From Lentzea sp. NEAU-D7 (lineage in GTDB: Bacteria > Actinomycetota > Actinomycetes > Mycobacteriales > Pseudonocardiaceae): a DNA stretch of 64,000 nucleotides. Made by a program: the position numbers and the translations under genes. The stretch covers positions 1 to 64,000 of the forward strand of contig NZ_JAPJDL010000035.1 in the NCBI RefSeq assembly GCF_026242055.1, read 5' to 3'. Under the pieces are notes generated by a model. That model saw only the letters and a program-made list of their open reading frames with translations. It was not told where the DNA came from and did no database searches. How positions within the stretch are numbered: the stretch's first letter is position 1; every line of letters starts with the position of its first letter. This document shows, piece after piece, positions 39,024 to 50,550 of the stretch.

Positions 39024-40523
39024 GTGCGTTCCCCACTGCTCCTAGTCGTGTTGCTGGCCGTCGCGGGCTGTACCGAGACCGCCCCGCCCCGCCCGGACGG
39101 TGGGTCGAACGGCACGTCGATCGTGCTGGCCGACCGCGACGAGCCGACGACGTTGAACCCGCTGCTCGGCTACGGCGCGCAGGGTGTGTCGAAGATCTAC
39201 GACGGACTGGTCGAGCACCGCCAGGACGGGTCGCTGACCCCGCAGCTCGCGGCCGACCTGCCACAGCCGGCGGCGGACGGCCTGAGCTGGACGGTCAAGC
39301 TGCGCGGCGACGTGAAGTTCACCGACGGCAGCACGTTCGGCGCCGAGGACGTCGTCGCCACCTACACCGCGGCGCTGCAGAGCCCGATCAAGGACAGGTT
39401 CAGCACGCTCAAGGGCGTCGAGCAGGTCGACCCGTCGACGGTCCGCTTCACCCTCGCGCAGACGCAGGCCGCGTTCCCGCACCTGCTCGTGCTCGGCGTC
39501 CTGCCCAGCGAGCAGGCGAACGCGAACGGTCAGCCCGTCGGCACCGGCCCGTACAAGGTCACCGAGTGGAAGAAGGGCGACCGGCTGCTGCTGGAGTCCA
39601 ACGACGCGTACTTCGACGGCGCGCCGAAGGTCAAGAAGGTGACGGTCGTCTTCGTCACCGACGACAACCAGCGCGCCAGCCGCATGCGGGAGGGCGAGTT
39701 CGACGGCACGGTGCTGCCGCCCAAGATCGCCACGCAGTTCGCCGCCAGGTCGGGCCTGCAGGTGAACTACCACCGCAGCGCCGACTACCGCGCCGTGCGG
39801 CTGCCCGCGGCCAACCCGGTCACCGGCAACGCCTCCGTCCGGCTCGCGCTGAACTTCGCCGCGAACCGCCAGGGCATGATCGACACCCTGCTCGACGGCA
39901 AGGGCACCATCGCGTACACGCCGGTGCCGGACGCGCTGGCCGAGGAGTTCGATCCCACCGCGAAGTTCCGCTTCGACAAGGCCGAGGCGACGCGGCTGCT
40001 CGACGTCGGCGGCTGGGTGCCCGGTGCGGACGGCATCCGGGTCCGCGAGGGCGTCGCGGCACGCTTCACGCTGATGTACCCGCTGGGCGACGACCTGCGC
40101 GCGGACCTGGCCACGGCGTTCGCGGCCGACGCCAGGGCCGTGGGCGTCGACGTGCAGCTCGCCGGCCTGTCGTGGGAGGCGATCCGCCCGCGGATGGCCC
40201 AGGACGCGCTGCTCTACGGCGAGGGCTCGCCGTTCGACCCCGACCTGATGCTCTACGACCTGCGCGGCCAGGGCAGCCCCGCCGCCGACGCCGCGCTCGA
40301 GAACGGCCGCAGGCTGATCGACCCGGCGCAGCGCGCGGTGGCGTACAAGCTCTTCCAGCAGGCGTTCGTCGCCGCGCCGTCGATGGCGGTGCTGGTCTTC
40401 CCCGAGCACGCGTACGTGATGCGCGACTCGTGGAACGGCTACCAGCCGGTGGTCGACCCGAACTCCTACGGCGCGCTGGCCTGGGGCCCGTGGTGGAACC
40501 TGGAGAAGTGGGAGCCCAAGTAG
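39024..40523 (+). CDS. ABC transporter family 5 substrate-binding lipoprotein
   Basis: A 499-residue SBP_bac_5 (peptide/nickel/dipeptide type) protein. Signal peptide with lipobox LAVAGC, lipidated Cys16; then EPTTLNPLLGYGAQ, the YDGLV signature, LRGDVKFTDGSTFGAEDVV and the usual C-terminal lobe. No permease or ATPase gene lies beside it, so it is an orphan that must use a distant transporter or signal independently. It appears to be translated from a leaderless mRNA. Confidence 0.88.
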   Translation: MRSPLLLVVLLAVAGCTETAPPRPDGGSNGTSIVLADRDEPTTLNPLLGYGAQGVSKIYDGLVEHRQDGSLTPQLAADLPQPAADGLSWTVKLRGDVKFTDGSTFGAEDVVATYTAALQSPIKDRFSTLKGVEQVDPSTVRFTLAQTQAAFPHLLVLGVLPSEQANANGQPVGTGPYKVTEWKKGDRLLLESNDAYFDGAPKVKKVTVVFVTDDNQRASRMREGEFDGTVLPPKIATQFAARSGLQVNYHRSADYRAVRLPAANPVTGNASVRLALNFAANRQGMIDTLLDGKGTIAYTPVPDALAEEFDPTAKFRFDKAEATRLLDVGGWVPGADGIRVREGVAARFTLMYPLGDDLRADLATAFAADARAVGVDVQLAGLSWEAIRPRMAQDALLYGEGSPFDPDLMLYDLRGQGSPAADAALENGRRLIDPAQRAVAYKLFQQAFVAAPSMAVLVFPEHAYVMRDSWNGYQPVVDPNSYGALAWGPWWNLEKWEPK

Positions 40524-40527
40524 GCCG

Positions 40528-41019
40528 TCACGTGGTCCGGGCGTTGATCTCGCGGACGGCCTTCTCCGGGTCGTCCGCCCAGAACTCCACGCGCTCGACC
40601 GGCCGCACGCCCGTCTTGCCGAGGTCCACGAGCTGCGGCTCGTGGAACGGCACGGACACGTTCGTCCTGGTCAGCGACTGGATGACGAGTGCGTCGCCGA
40701 TCACCTCGACGCTGCGCTGCCCCTTGTGGGTGCGCTCGGCGACCTGGGCTGAGCCGAGGTCCGCGGTCGGGATGCGCCAGTCGAAGAACCCCAGCTGGCG
40801 CAGCCGCAGCTCGTCGTCGGAGATGGTGTGCGGCTGCTTGGTCAGCACGTAGAGAGCCCCGACGCAGACGACGGTGTTCAGCACGCCCAGGACGATCAGC
40901 GTGATGAGCAGCCACGGGATGTCAAGGGCGAACGCGACCAGCGCGACCCCGACCACCGTGATGATCAGGAACCGCACGTACCGCGGCTTCATGCGCTTGC
41001 CGTAGGGGATCTCCACCAT
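40528..41019 (-). CDS. Two-helix membrane protein with C-terminal PH-like domain (paralogue A)
   Basis: A 163-residue protein with basic N-terminus, two adjacent membrane helices (about 16-32 and 35-58) and a beta-rich cytoplasmic domain. It shares the tail NVSVPFHEPQLVDLGKTG and VERVEFWADDPEKAV with the upstream gene. The fold suggests a bacterial PH-type (DUF304-like) domain; function unknown. ATG 41019 is 11 nt after the paralogue's stop, so both are one operon made by duplication. Confidence 0.6.
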   Translation of the reverse strand: MVEIPYGKRMKPRYVRFLIITVVGVALVAFALDIPWLLITLIVLGVLNTVVCVGALYVLTKQPHTISDDELRLRQLGFFDWRIPTADLGSAQVAERTHKGQRSVEVIGDALVIQSLTRTNVSVPFHEPQLVDLGKTGVRPVERVEFWADDPEKAVREINARTT

Positions 41020-41029
41020 GCGGGTGAGC

Positions 41030-41518
41030 CTATTTTCGCAGCGCGCGAACCATGCCGCCGGGGTCGTCGGTCCAGAACTCGACCTTCGTCACCTCGTGCG
41101 CGCCACGCCGGCCCAGGTCGATCTGCTGCGGTGCGCTCAGCCGCAGGGAGACGTTGGTGGACCCGGAGATCTCCAGCACGAGCGTTCCGTCCACAACGGA
41201 CCGGGTCCTGTGCAGCGTCCGGCTCGTCGTGCTCTGCGTCACGTTCTCGATGGCGGCCAACGGAATCCGGTACTCGAATTCACGCGCGTACCGCAGCCAC
41301 AGGTGTTCGTCGTCCACCGAGTGCTGGAACTTGGAGAGCATCCGGATCTGCCACCCCAGCAACAACGCGCTCAGGACACCGAACACGAGCAGCGTGGCCC
41401 GCAGCCAGAACCACGGCACGATCAGCTCCACGAGCAGGATCTCCAGCGGTGTCACCACGATGAACACCCACAGGAACGGCTTCACCTGTGCGCTGTAACC
41501 GAAAGTCCGAGCCCCCAT
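41030..41518 (-). CDS. Two-helix membrane protein with C-terminal PH-like domain (paralogue B)
   Basis: A 162-residue protein, same layout as its downstream neighbour: two helices (about 14-34 and 38-57) then a beta domain ending NVSLRLSAPQQIDLGRRG and VTKVEFWTDDPGGMV. Identity is concentrated in the last 40 residues. ATG 41518. It is divergent from the aminotransferase gene at 41539 with about 20 bp between, so promoters overlap. Confidence 0.6.
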   Translation of the reverse strand: MGARTFGYSAQVKPFLWVFIVVTPLEILLVELIVPWFWLRATLLVFGVLSALLLGWQIRMLSKFQHSVDDEHLWLRYAREFEYRIPLAAIENVTQSTTSRTLHRTRSVVDGTLVLEISGSTNVSLRLSAPQQIDLGRRGAHEVTKVEFWTDDPGGMVRALRK

Positions 41519-41538
41519 GACCCGATGGTGGCACAGTT

Positions 41539-42666
41539 GTGCGGGTGAGCGACCTGATCTTCCTGGACAGCGCCGGTTCCTCGATCCCGCCCGCCGAGGT
41601 GGTGGACGAGGTGATTGGGCACCTCCGCCGGGAGACCGAGATCGGCGGCTACCGGGCCGCCGCGGAACGGCGCGACGACGTCGAGGCGGGGTACGGCGTG
41701 CTGGCCGAGTTCTTCGGCTGCGAGCCGTCCGAGGTCGCGTTCACCGACAGCGCGACCCGGTCGTGGCTCACGGCCTTCGACGCCGTCCCGCTGGGGAAGG
41801 GTGACCGCGTCCTCGTCACCGAGGTCGAGTACGGCGGCAACGCCGTGCCGATGCTGCGTCGCGCCGAGGAGACCGGCGCGACGATCGAGGTCATGCCGTC
41901 CGACGCGCACGGGCAGCTGGACGTCGACGCCCTCGACCTGGACGAACGGGTCAAGCTGATCTCGCTCGTGCACGCGCCCACGAACGGTGGCCTGGTCAAC
42001 CCGGTCAGCGAGGTCACCGCGAAGGCCCACGAGGTCGGTGCGCTCGTGCTGCTCGACGCCTGCCAGTCGACCGGCCAGATCGACCTGCGCGGCCTCGACT
42101 ACGACATGCTCGTGTGCACCGGCCGCAAGTGGCTGCGCGGGCCGCGCGGCACGGGCGCGCTGGTGGTGCGCGACGAGGTGCGCCGCAGGCTGAAGCCGCG
42201 GCTGATGGACCACAGCGCCGCCGAGTGGGTCGCGCCCGACCGCTACGAGCCGCGCGACGACGCGCGGGTGTTCGAGCTGTGGGAGTACAGCGTCGCGGAC
42301 CGGCTGGGTCTCATCGCCGCCGTGAAGTACGCGCTGGCCAAGGGGCCGGACGTGATCGAGGCCGAGGTCCAGGACCGTGCCAAGCGCTTGCGCGAAGGCC
42401 TGGCGGACATCCCCGGCATCACCGTCCAGGACCTGGGGGAACGGCGCTCGGGCATCGTCACGTTCACGAGCGACCGGGTGCCGGCGATGGAGCTCAAGGA
42501 CCGGCTGTGGCGGGAGAACGTCGCCGTCACGGTCTCCCAGAAGGGGTCGACGCTGATCGACATGACCCGCCGGGGCCTGGACGAAGTAGTGCGGGCCTCC
42601 CCGCACTACTTCGTCACGCCGCAGGAGATCGATCAGGCGCTGGAGAGGATCAGCAGGTCTGGTTGA
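41539..42666 (+). CDS. Class V PLP-dependent aminotransferase/lyase
   Basis: A 375-residue type I-fold PLP enzyme. FLDSAGSSIPP at the N-terminus, the aspartate in LVLLDACQSTGQ, and the Schiff-base lysine in CTGRKWLRGPRGTG. It lacks a late catalytic cysteine in an RTGxxC-type context, so a cysteine desulfurase role is unlikely; epimerase, lyase or hercynylcysteine-sulfoxide-lyase-like activities are possible. GTG start at 41539 or 41545. It converges with the M14 gene, overlapping 17 nt. Confidence 0.78.
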   Translation: MRVSDLIFLDSAGSSIPPAEVVDEVIGHLRRETEIGGYRAAAERRDDVEAGYGVLAEFFGCEPSEVAFTDSATRSWLTAFDAVPLGKGDRVLVTEVEYGGNAVPMLRRAEETGATIEVMPSDAHGQLDVDALDLDERVKLISLVHAPTNGGLVNPVSEVTAKAHEVGALVLLDACQSTGQIDLRGLDYDMLVCTGRKWLRGPRGTGALVVRDEVRRRLKPRLMDHSAAEWVAPDRYEPRDDARVFELWEYSVADRLGLIAAVKYALAKGPDVIEAEVQDRAKRLREGLADIPGITVQDLGERRSGIVTFTSDRVPAMELKDRLWRENVAVTVSQKGSTLIDMTRRGLDEVVRASPHYFVTPQEIDQALERISRSG

Positions 42667-43945
42667 TGACCCGCTTCACGCAGTCCGAGTAGCTCATGAA
42701 CAGGTCGACGGCGCGGTCGTTGCGCGCCGTCTGCGCCGCGATGACCGTGTCGCGCGGGTAGAAGCCGTCGAGGCCGCCGCTGCTCGGGTACATCTCGAAG
42801 GTGTAGGCCCAGATCTTGTGCTGGCCCCACATCCAGTCGTCGCTGCTGCCGTCGGTGATGTACAGGTCGCTCGCCTGCTCCGGCGTGTAGCCGTTGGTGG
42901 CGGCCATCTGCCGGCCGAGCGTCTGGAACGCGCGTGCCTCGTCCGCGTTGAGACCGGTGTCGGTGTCGGCGCGGGTGTAGCCGTACGGCCACAGCACGAG
43001 CTCCGAGAACGAGTGGAAGTCGATGAACGTCTTGATCTGCTGGGTGCCGCCGACCACGCGCGAGTTCACGAAGTCGCGGATGCGGGCGGTCTCCGGTGCG
43101 GAGAACGCCGCCGTGCCGCGGTAGGTGTCCGACGTGCTGCTGCCGCTGGAACCGCCGCAGCAGCCCCACTTGTAGCCCCAGTTGCGGTTGAGGTCGGTGC
43201 CGTTGCCCTGGCGGTTCTTGCGCCAGCCGCGGAACGAGCCGGTGGCGATGTCGTACTCGGCACCGTCCGGGTTCATCATGGGGACGATCCAGACCTCGCG
43301 GCTGTCGACCAGGTTCTTGATGGCCGGCGTGGCGTAGTTGTCGGTGTAGCGCTTGATGATCTGCAGGCACTGCTCGACGGTCAGGTGCTCGCGGGCGTGC
43401 TGGCCGCAGACGAGCAGCACCTCCGGCTCGCTCTCGTCCGAGGCCACGTTGTCACTGACCTTGAGCGCCCAGATGTCCCGGTTCTGGTAGCTCTTGCCGA
43501 TGCTGCGCAGGCTCGCGAGGCTCGGGTGGTCGCGGACCGTCTGCTGCAGCTCCGCGGTCGTCTCCGCGAAGTTGTGGTAGCCGGCGTAGCCCGACGGGAA
43601 GTCCTGGGTGCCGACCTGGCCGGGAACCGGGTCCTTGAAGTCGACCTTGCCGAGGCTCTTGAGCTGCTGCTCGAAGTCGCCCATGTACTTGATCGGAAGT
43701 CCCGTCGCCTGCAGGGCGCGGTACTGGGACTTGTCCGCCACGACCGAAATCGTCGTGAGCTTCGTCGCGCCGAGCACGTCGACGCCGATCTGGGCGACCT
43801 GGGTGCGTTCGGCGGACGTGTTCGCCGTGACCTCCAGCAGATAGCGGCCGGAGTCGGCCGTGCTGGGTGTCGCCATGCCCGCGACCAGCACGGGCAGGCA
43901 GACGGCGAGCACTGCGGCGATCTTGCCGCGGCTCTTGCTGAACAT
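42650..43945 (-). CDS. Secreted M14 zinc carboxypeptidase
   Basis: A 431-residue exported metallocarboxypeptidase. Signal peptide about 1-30 (LPVLVAGMATPSTAD), an activation propeptide to about 115, then the catalytic domain with zinc ligands H183 and E186 (QHAREH) and H311 (DFHSFSE), substrate-binding RNWGYKWGCC, and catalytic E384 (YTFEMYP). Resembles carboxypeptidase T/SG of actinomycetes. ATG follows atggagga. Removes C-terminal residues from peptides outside the cell. Confidence 0.92.
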   Translation of the reverse strand: MFSKSRGKIAAVLAVCLPVLVAGMATPSTADSGRYLLEVTANTSAERTQVAQIGVDVLGATKLTTISVVADKSQYRALQATGLPIKYMGDFEQQLKSLGKVDFKDPVPGQVGTQDFPSGYAGYHNFAETTAELQQTVRDHPSLASLRSIGKSYQNRDIWALKVSDNVASDESEPEVLLVCGQHAREHLTVEQCLQIIKRYTDNYATPAIKNLVDSREVWIVPMMNPDGAEYDIATGSFRGWRKNRQGNGTDLNRNWGYKWGCCGGSSGSSTSDTYRGTAAFSAPETARIRDFVNSRVVGGTQQIKTFIDFHSFSELVLWPYGYTRADTDTGLNADEARAFQTLGRQMAATNGYTPEQASDLYITDGSSDDWMWGQHKIWAYTFEMYPSSGGLDGFYPRDTVIAAQTARNDRAVDLFMSYSDCVKRVINQTC

Positions 43946-44043
43946 CGTTCCTCCATCATCAGCAGGGGTTTGCGACGGAGTGGTGCTCGACCGAGCGTGG
44001 CCGGGCCGTCACAGGCTGAGTAGCGCCGATAGCGGGCTGACCG

Positions 44044-44077
44044 TTGACAGATTTCTGCAGGAACTAGGCTGTAGGGC
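44044..44077 (+). promoter_or_regulatory. Promoter of hisD, probably leaderless
   Basis: TTGACA (44044-44049) and TAGGCT (44065-44070) are separated by 15 bp, shorter than usual. The -10 ends 7 nt before the hisD ATG at 44078 and no Shine-Dalgarno is visible, so transcription probably starts at the A of ATG. Confidence 0.5.
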
Positions 44078-47092
<3,015 letters not shown>

Positions 47093-47093
<1 letters not shown>

Positions 47094-47248
47094 TGCCGAA
47101 GGAAGTCGTCGTCATCGGCCTGCTGGCCCTCGCGGGCTTCCTGGCCGGTGGCGTCTACACCACCTGGAAGACCGCCAAAGTCCTGGCGATCATCCTGCTG
47201 GTGCTCACCCTGGTGGCGGTCGGCGGCGCCGTTCTCTGGCTGCTCTAG
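47093..47248 (+). CDS. 51-residue membrane protein coupled to hisB
   Basis: ATG 47093 overlaps the hisB stop by one base (TGATG). The product starts MPKEVVVIGLLALAGFLAGG and has two hydrophobic helices (about 4-21 and 29-51) joined by the short basic loop YTTWKTAK. Similar tiny membrane proteins follow hisB in Pseudonocardiales in my recollection. Codon use (GC at third positions) and tight coupling support a real gene. Function unknown. Its end overlaps the convergent methyltransferase by 4 nt. Confidence 0.7.
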
Positions 47249-47850
47249 CCCTTGCGGGCGAGGAGCCACTGGAACGTCGCCGGGTCCGGCTCGTGCATGG
47301 TCACCAGGTCGTCGACGACGATCTCCAGGTGCTGTGCGACGAGTGCGCGGTTCTCGGCGGGAGTGTTGCTGGCGAAGAACATCTGCACGCCGAGCCACTG
47401 CTCGGCGACGTCCGGCGTGCCGGTGCCGTGCGAGGCCAGGAACAGGCCGCCGGGCTTCAGCCAGCGCGCGACCTCCGCGAAGAGCGCCGGCTGCTCGGCG
47501 CGCGGCACGTGCAGGATCGAGTAGAACGCGACGACGCCGTCGAACGTGGCGTCCGGGAAGTCGAGTGCGGTCATGTCGGCCTTCTCGAAGCGCGCCCGCG
47601 GCACGTTCGCCCTGGCCAGTTCGACCTGCTCGCGCGACAGGTCGACGCCGAGCACGGCATGCCGCTCGGCGAGCTCGCGGCTGCACGGAACACCCGCGCC
47701 ACAGCCGAGTTCCAGAACCTCCGCCCCGTCGGGCAACCGCCCGTCGAACTCGGCGAGGTAGCGCAGCCGCGGGTCGTCGGCGATCCGCGAGGACCAGTCG
47801 AGATAGCGCTGCGCGATGGCGTCGTAACCGTCCTCGACGACCCGCTTCAC
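47245..47850 (-). CDS. Class I SAM-dependent methyltransferase
   Basis: A 201-residue Rossmann-fold methyltransferase. Motif I VLELGCGAGVP (about 45-55), motif II VLGVDLSREQVELA, motif IV FDGVVAFYSILHV, then KPGGLFLASHG. The substrate is unknown. GTG 47850 overlaps the kptA stop (GTGA), implying co-translation. It lies antisense to and just downstream of the hisDCB block. Confidence 0.83.
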   Translation of the reverse strand: MKRVVEDGYDAIAQRYLDWSSRIADDPRLRYLAEFDGRLPDGAEVLELGCGAGVPCSRELAERHAVLGVDLSREQVELARANVPRARFEKADMTALDFPDATFDGVVAFYSILHVPRAEQPALFAEVARWLKPGGLFLASHGTGTPDVAEQWLGVQMFFASNTPAENRALVAQHLEIVVDDLVTMHEPDPATFQWLLARKG

Positions 47851-48371
47851 GCGGTGCCCAGGTAGCGCGCCGGCACGTGCTGCGCGAGCCACACCCCGTT
47901 CGCGCTGAGCCGGAACTCGTGCCCGTCCGCGTGCATCGCCCCGGAGTCGACGGTAAGGATCAGCGGCCGCCCACGCCGCGCCCCGACACGCCGCGCGGTC
48001 TCGCGGTCGGGCGAGAGGTGCACGTCGTGCCGTGACATGGGCCGCAACCCGTCACGCATGATGTCGTCGAGGTACTGCGCGACCGTGCCGTGGAACAGCT
48101 GGTCCGGCGGGACAGCCGTAGGCAGCCCGAGTTCGACCTCGACGCTGTGCCCCTGGTTCGCGCGGATGCGGTCGCCGTCGATCGTGAACCGCTTCTTGTC
48201 GTTGCGGTCGACGACCTCGCGCAGGTCGGCCTCGGAGATGTGGAGTGCGCTCAGGAGGTCGGCCACCGGCACCCAGCCCGCGGGGTCGAGGGTGAGGCCG
48301 ACGCGCTCGGGCTTGTGCCGGAGCGCCTTGGACATCCGCTTCGAGAGGCGGATCATTCTTTCGTCTTCCAT
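47847..48371 (-). CDS. kptA: RNA 2'-phosphotransferase (Tpt1/KptA family)
   Basis: A 174-residue enzyme that removes an internal 2'-phosphate from RNA by transferring it to NAD+. RLSKRMSKALRHKPERVGL, GWVPVADLL, RFTIDGDRIRANQGHSV, LFHGT and the MSRHDVHLS motif supply the R-H-R-R catalytic set of the family. Bacterial physiological substrates are unknown because bacteria lack the eukaryotic tRNA ligase pathway. ATG 48371; ATG 48356 is also possible. Confidence 0.9.
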   Translation of the reverse strand: MEDERMIRLSKRMSKALRHKPERVGLTLDPAGWVPVADLLSALHISEADLREVVDRNDKKRFTIDGDRIRANQGHSVEVELGLPTAVPPDQLFHGTVAQYLDDIMRDGLRPMSRHDVHLSPDRETARRVGARRGRPLILTVDSGAMHADGHEFRLSANGVWLAQHVPARYLGTA

Positions 48372-48821
48372 TTCCCCATCAGGGAACCACAGCGCGTCCA
48401 CCGGTTTTGCGCGTCGCCTGACCTGCGGCGACCCTCCGGCGGCTTCACTCGAACAGGTGATGTTCGTCCGGATCCACGCCTGGCGCCGTCTAGTAGATGT
48501 CCTGATTTCATGATCAACCGCCCCCGCAAGTATGCGGAGCGCGGGTGTGCGGACCGACGGCGTCGGAGCGGATGGGCAGGTGGACGGCCATGTGATCGCC
48601 GGCCACGCTGCCCACCGGCAGAGGACCTGGACCGGACGGTCAGGTGCGTGAACGCCGCGAAGTCGCGCGGGAACGGGGCTGGACACGTGTGCGCCGGCGC
48701 GGTGTGTGCGGTCAACCGCGATCGGCCGCCTGCGTTCTCCGGCTCGGCCATGATCACGTCAGGTACCGGCGTGCCGCCGGATCACCGGATGCCTTCAAGG
48801 GCTGGGCCGCACGACGAGGTA
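48372..48821. other. Gene-free stretch upstream of kptA
   Basis: About 450 bp without a supported gene. Frames on both strands are open but arginine/proline-rich with no recognisable domain. A small hairpin, ccgca-agta-tgcgg, lies near 48527-48540. It may be degraded sequence belonging to the hydrolase pseudogene that follows. Confidence 0.5.
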
Positions 48822-49346
48822 ATGGCGCGCCAGGAGGATCCGTGGCAGCGCGTGGGCCTGTCGCCGGAGGGCGTGCGTGCCGCGGTGTTCGCCGCCGCAC
48901 CGGCCAACATCTGGCGCGCGGGGCGTTCGCCGCCGCACCGGCAACATCTGGCGTGCCGGGGCGTTCGCCGTCGCCCCCGCCAACATCTGGCGCGTCGGGC
49001 CGTTCGCCGCAGCCCCCGCCATCATCTGGCACGCCGAGGCGATGCCCGGCTACCCGAGGCGGCTGGCGGAAGTCCGGTTCGGCACCGAGTGGCTGCGCCA
49101 GCTCCAAACGGGGACCCTCGTCACCCGGCGGCTTCCCGACGCGGCCCAGCGCATCGCCGAACTCGACATCCCGGCGCTCGTGCTGCACGGCTGCCACGAC
49201 ATGACGTTCCCCGTCGGCCTGGTCCAGCCCACGCTCGACCTGATCCCGCGAGCGCGCGCCGTGGTGCCGTGGTGCTGGAGGACGCGGGCCACATGCTGCA
49301 CGTCGACGATCCCGACGATCCCGACGCTACCTGCGCGGCGCGGTAG
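48822..49346 (+). pseudogene. Decayed alpha/beta hydrolase with frameshifts and internal repeat
   Basis: From ATG 48822 the frame reads WQRVGLSPEGVRAAVFAAAPANIW, then a repeat array shifts it. In the next frame up to about 49260 comes RFGTEWLRQLQTG and IPALVLHGCHDMTFPVGL, the strand-loop that carries the acid residue in alpha/beta hydrolases. After an 8-bp duplication (gtggtgcc at 49261-49268, gtggtgct at 49269-49276) the original frame returns with VVLEDAGHMLHVDDP, the catalytic histidine region. The nucleophile-containing N-terminal half is missing. Confidence 0.75.
48887..49040. repeat. Minisatellite-like array, 38-39 bp units x4
   Basis: Units start at 48887, 48925, 48963 and 49002 and follow gttcgccgccgcaccggcc then aacatctggcgcg. 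The 39-bp form encodes 13 residues (FAVAPANIWRVGP); the first two units are 38 bp and therefore break the frame. It lies inside the hydrolase pseudogene. Confidence 0.8.
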
Positions 49347-49366
49347 TTCCTGCGGTGCGGGAGTTC

Positions 49367-49831
49367 CTAGGCGGTGCCGCCCTCGACGGCGGGCTTGAGC
49401 TTGGGCGCTCCCGGCCCGTGTGAGGCCTGCTCGTCGTCGATGTTCTGCAGGGCGCAGCTGCGCAGCGACAGGCAGCCGCAGCCGATGCAGCCGGTGAGGC
49501 GGTCGCGCAGGCGGTACAGGGCGTCGATGCGGGCGTCGAGCTCCGACTTCCACGAGCGCGAGAGGCGTTCCCAGTCGGACTTCGTCGGCGTGCGGTTGTC
49601 CGGGAGCTGGGCGAGGGCGTCGCGGACGTCCTCCAGGGTGAGGCCCACGCGTTGCGCGGTGCGGATGAACGCCAGCCGGCGCAGCACCGAGCGCAGGTAG
49701 CGGCGCTGGTTGCCCGCGGTGCGCACCGAGGTGATCAGACCCCTGTCCTCGTAGAAGCGCAGGGCCGTGTGGGGCACACCGCTGCGTTCGGCGACCTGGC
49801 CGATGGTCAGCATTTCCGGCAACTTGCTCAC
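49367..49831 (-). CDS. soxR: Redox-sensitive MerR-family activator SoxR
   Basis: A 154-residue regulator. MerR helix-turn-helix LTIGQVAERSGVPHTALRFYEDRGLI, dimerisation helix, and the [2Fe-2S] cysteines C115, C118, C120 and C126 (CIGCGCLSLRSC), the SoxR arrangement that senses redox-cycling compounds. GTG 49831. Divergent from the split transketolase genes, with a SoxR-like box between them. The C-terminal tail after the cluster is about 28 residues. Confidence 0.93.
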   Translation of the reverse strand: MSKLPEMLTIGQVAERSGVPHTALRFYEDRGLITSVRTAGNQRRYLRSVLRRLAFIRTAQRVGLTLEDVRDALAQLPDNRTPTKSDWERLSRSWKSELDARIDALYRLRDRLTGCIGCGCLSLRSCALQNIDDEQASHGPGAPKLKPAVEGGTA

Positions 49832-49849
49832 CAGATCATGGTAACCCGC

Positions 49850-49880
49850 TTGACCTCCAGCTTGGTCGAGGTTGAAGAGT
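49850..49880 (+). promoter_or_regulatory. SoxR-type operator/promoter of the transketolase genes
   Basis: TTGACC (-35, 49850-49855), a 19-bp spacer holding ACCTC-N10-GAGGT (49853-49872, with further pairs inside), and AAGAGT (49875-49880). A dyad in an over-long spacer is the hallmark of MerR/SoxR-activated promoters. It lies between soxR and the gene at 49888. Confidence 0.6.
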
Positions 49881-49887
49881 TGGTGCC

Positions 49888-50550
49888 ATGCAACGGATAC
49901 CAGAGCTCTTCGCCAGGATGACCGGGGACGAGAAGCACGAGTGGGCTGCTGCCTCCACGATCGACGTGCTCTGGGTCCTCTACGACAAGGTCCTCAACGT
50001 CACGCCCGAGACGGCCGACGATCCCGACCGCGACCGGTTCCTGCTGTCCAAGGGGCACGGGCCGATGGCGTACTACGCCGTGCTCGCGGAGAAGGGGTTC
50101 ATCGACGAGTCCATTTTGGACGACTGGACGTCGTGGGACAGCCCGCTCGGCCAGCACCCCGACCGCGTGCTCGTGCGGGGCGCGGAGATCAGCAGCGGCT
50201 CGCTCGGTCACGGGCTGCCGATCGCGGTGGGCACGGCGATCGGGCAGCGGATCGCCGGCAGTCGCGGCCGCACGTTCGTGCTGGTCGGCGACGGTGAGCT
50301 GGACGAAGGCAGCAACCACGAGGCGATCGCGGTGGCGGCGCGGCTGGAGGTCGCGAACCTCACCGCGATCGTGATCGACAACCAGTCCGCGATGCACGGC
50401 TGGCCCGGTGGCATCGCGCGGCGGTTCGCCGTCGAGGGGTGGCAGACCGCCGAGATCGACGGCCGCGACCACGAGGCCGTCTTCACCGCACTGACCGCGC
50501 CGCACGACCGCCCGTACGCGGTGGTCGCCAAGATCGAGAAGAGTCGCTGA
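49888..50550 (+). CDS. Transketolase, N-terminal (TPP-binding) subunit
   Basis: A 220-residue half-transketolase. RFLLSKGHGPMAYYAVLA, GSLGHGLPIAVGTAIG and the TPP/Mg motif GDGELDEGSNHEA with IVIDNQ are intact. It must pair with the C-terminal subunit encoded next. Split transketolases are usually found in specialised sugar or secondary pathways rather than as the housekeeping enzyme. ATG 49888. The upstream SoxR-like site suggests redox induction. Confidence 0.88.
   Translation: MQRIPELFARMTGDEKHEWAAASTIDVLWVLYDKVLNVTPETADDPDRDRFLLSKGHGPMAYYAVLAEKGFIDESILDDWTSWDSPLGQHPDRVLVRGAEISSGSLGHGLPIAVGTAIGQRIAGSRGRTFVLVGDGELDEGSNHEAIAVAARLEVANLTAIVIDNQSAMHGWPGGIARRFAVEGWQTAEIDGRDHEAVFTALTAPHDRPYAVVAKIEKSR

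Noticed and set aside
48887-49040. Repeat array as a CRISPR or regulatory array
   Set aside because: Units are contiguous with no spacers and derive from coding sequence (13-residue periodicity).
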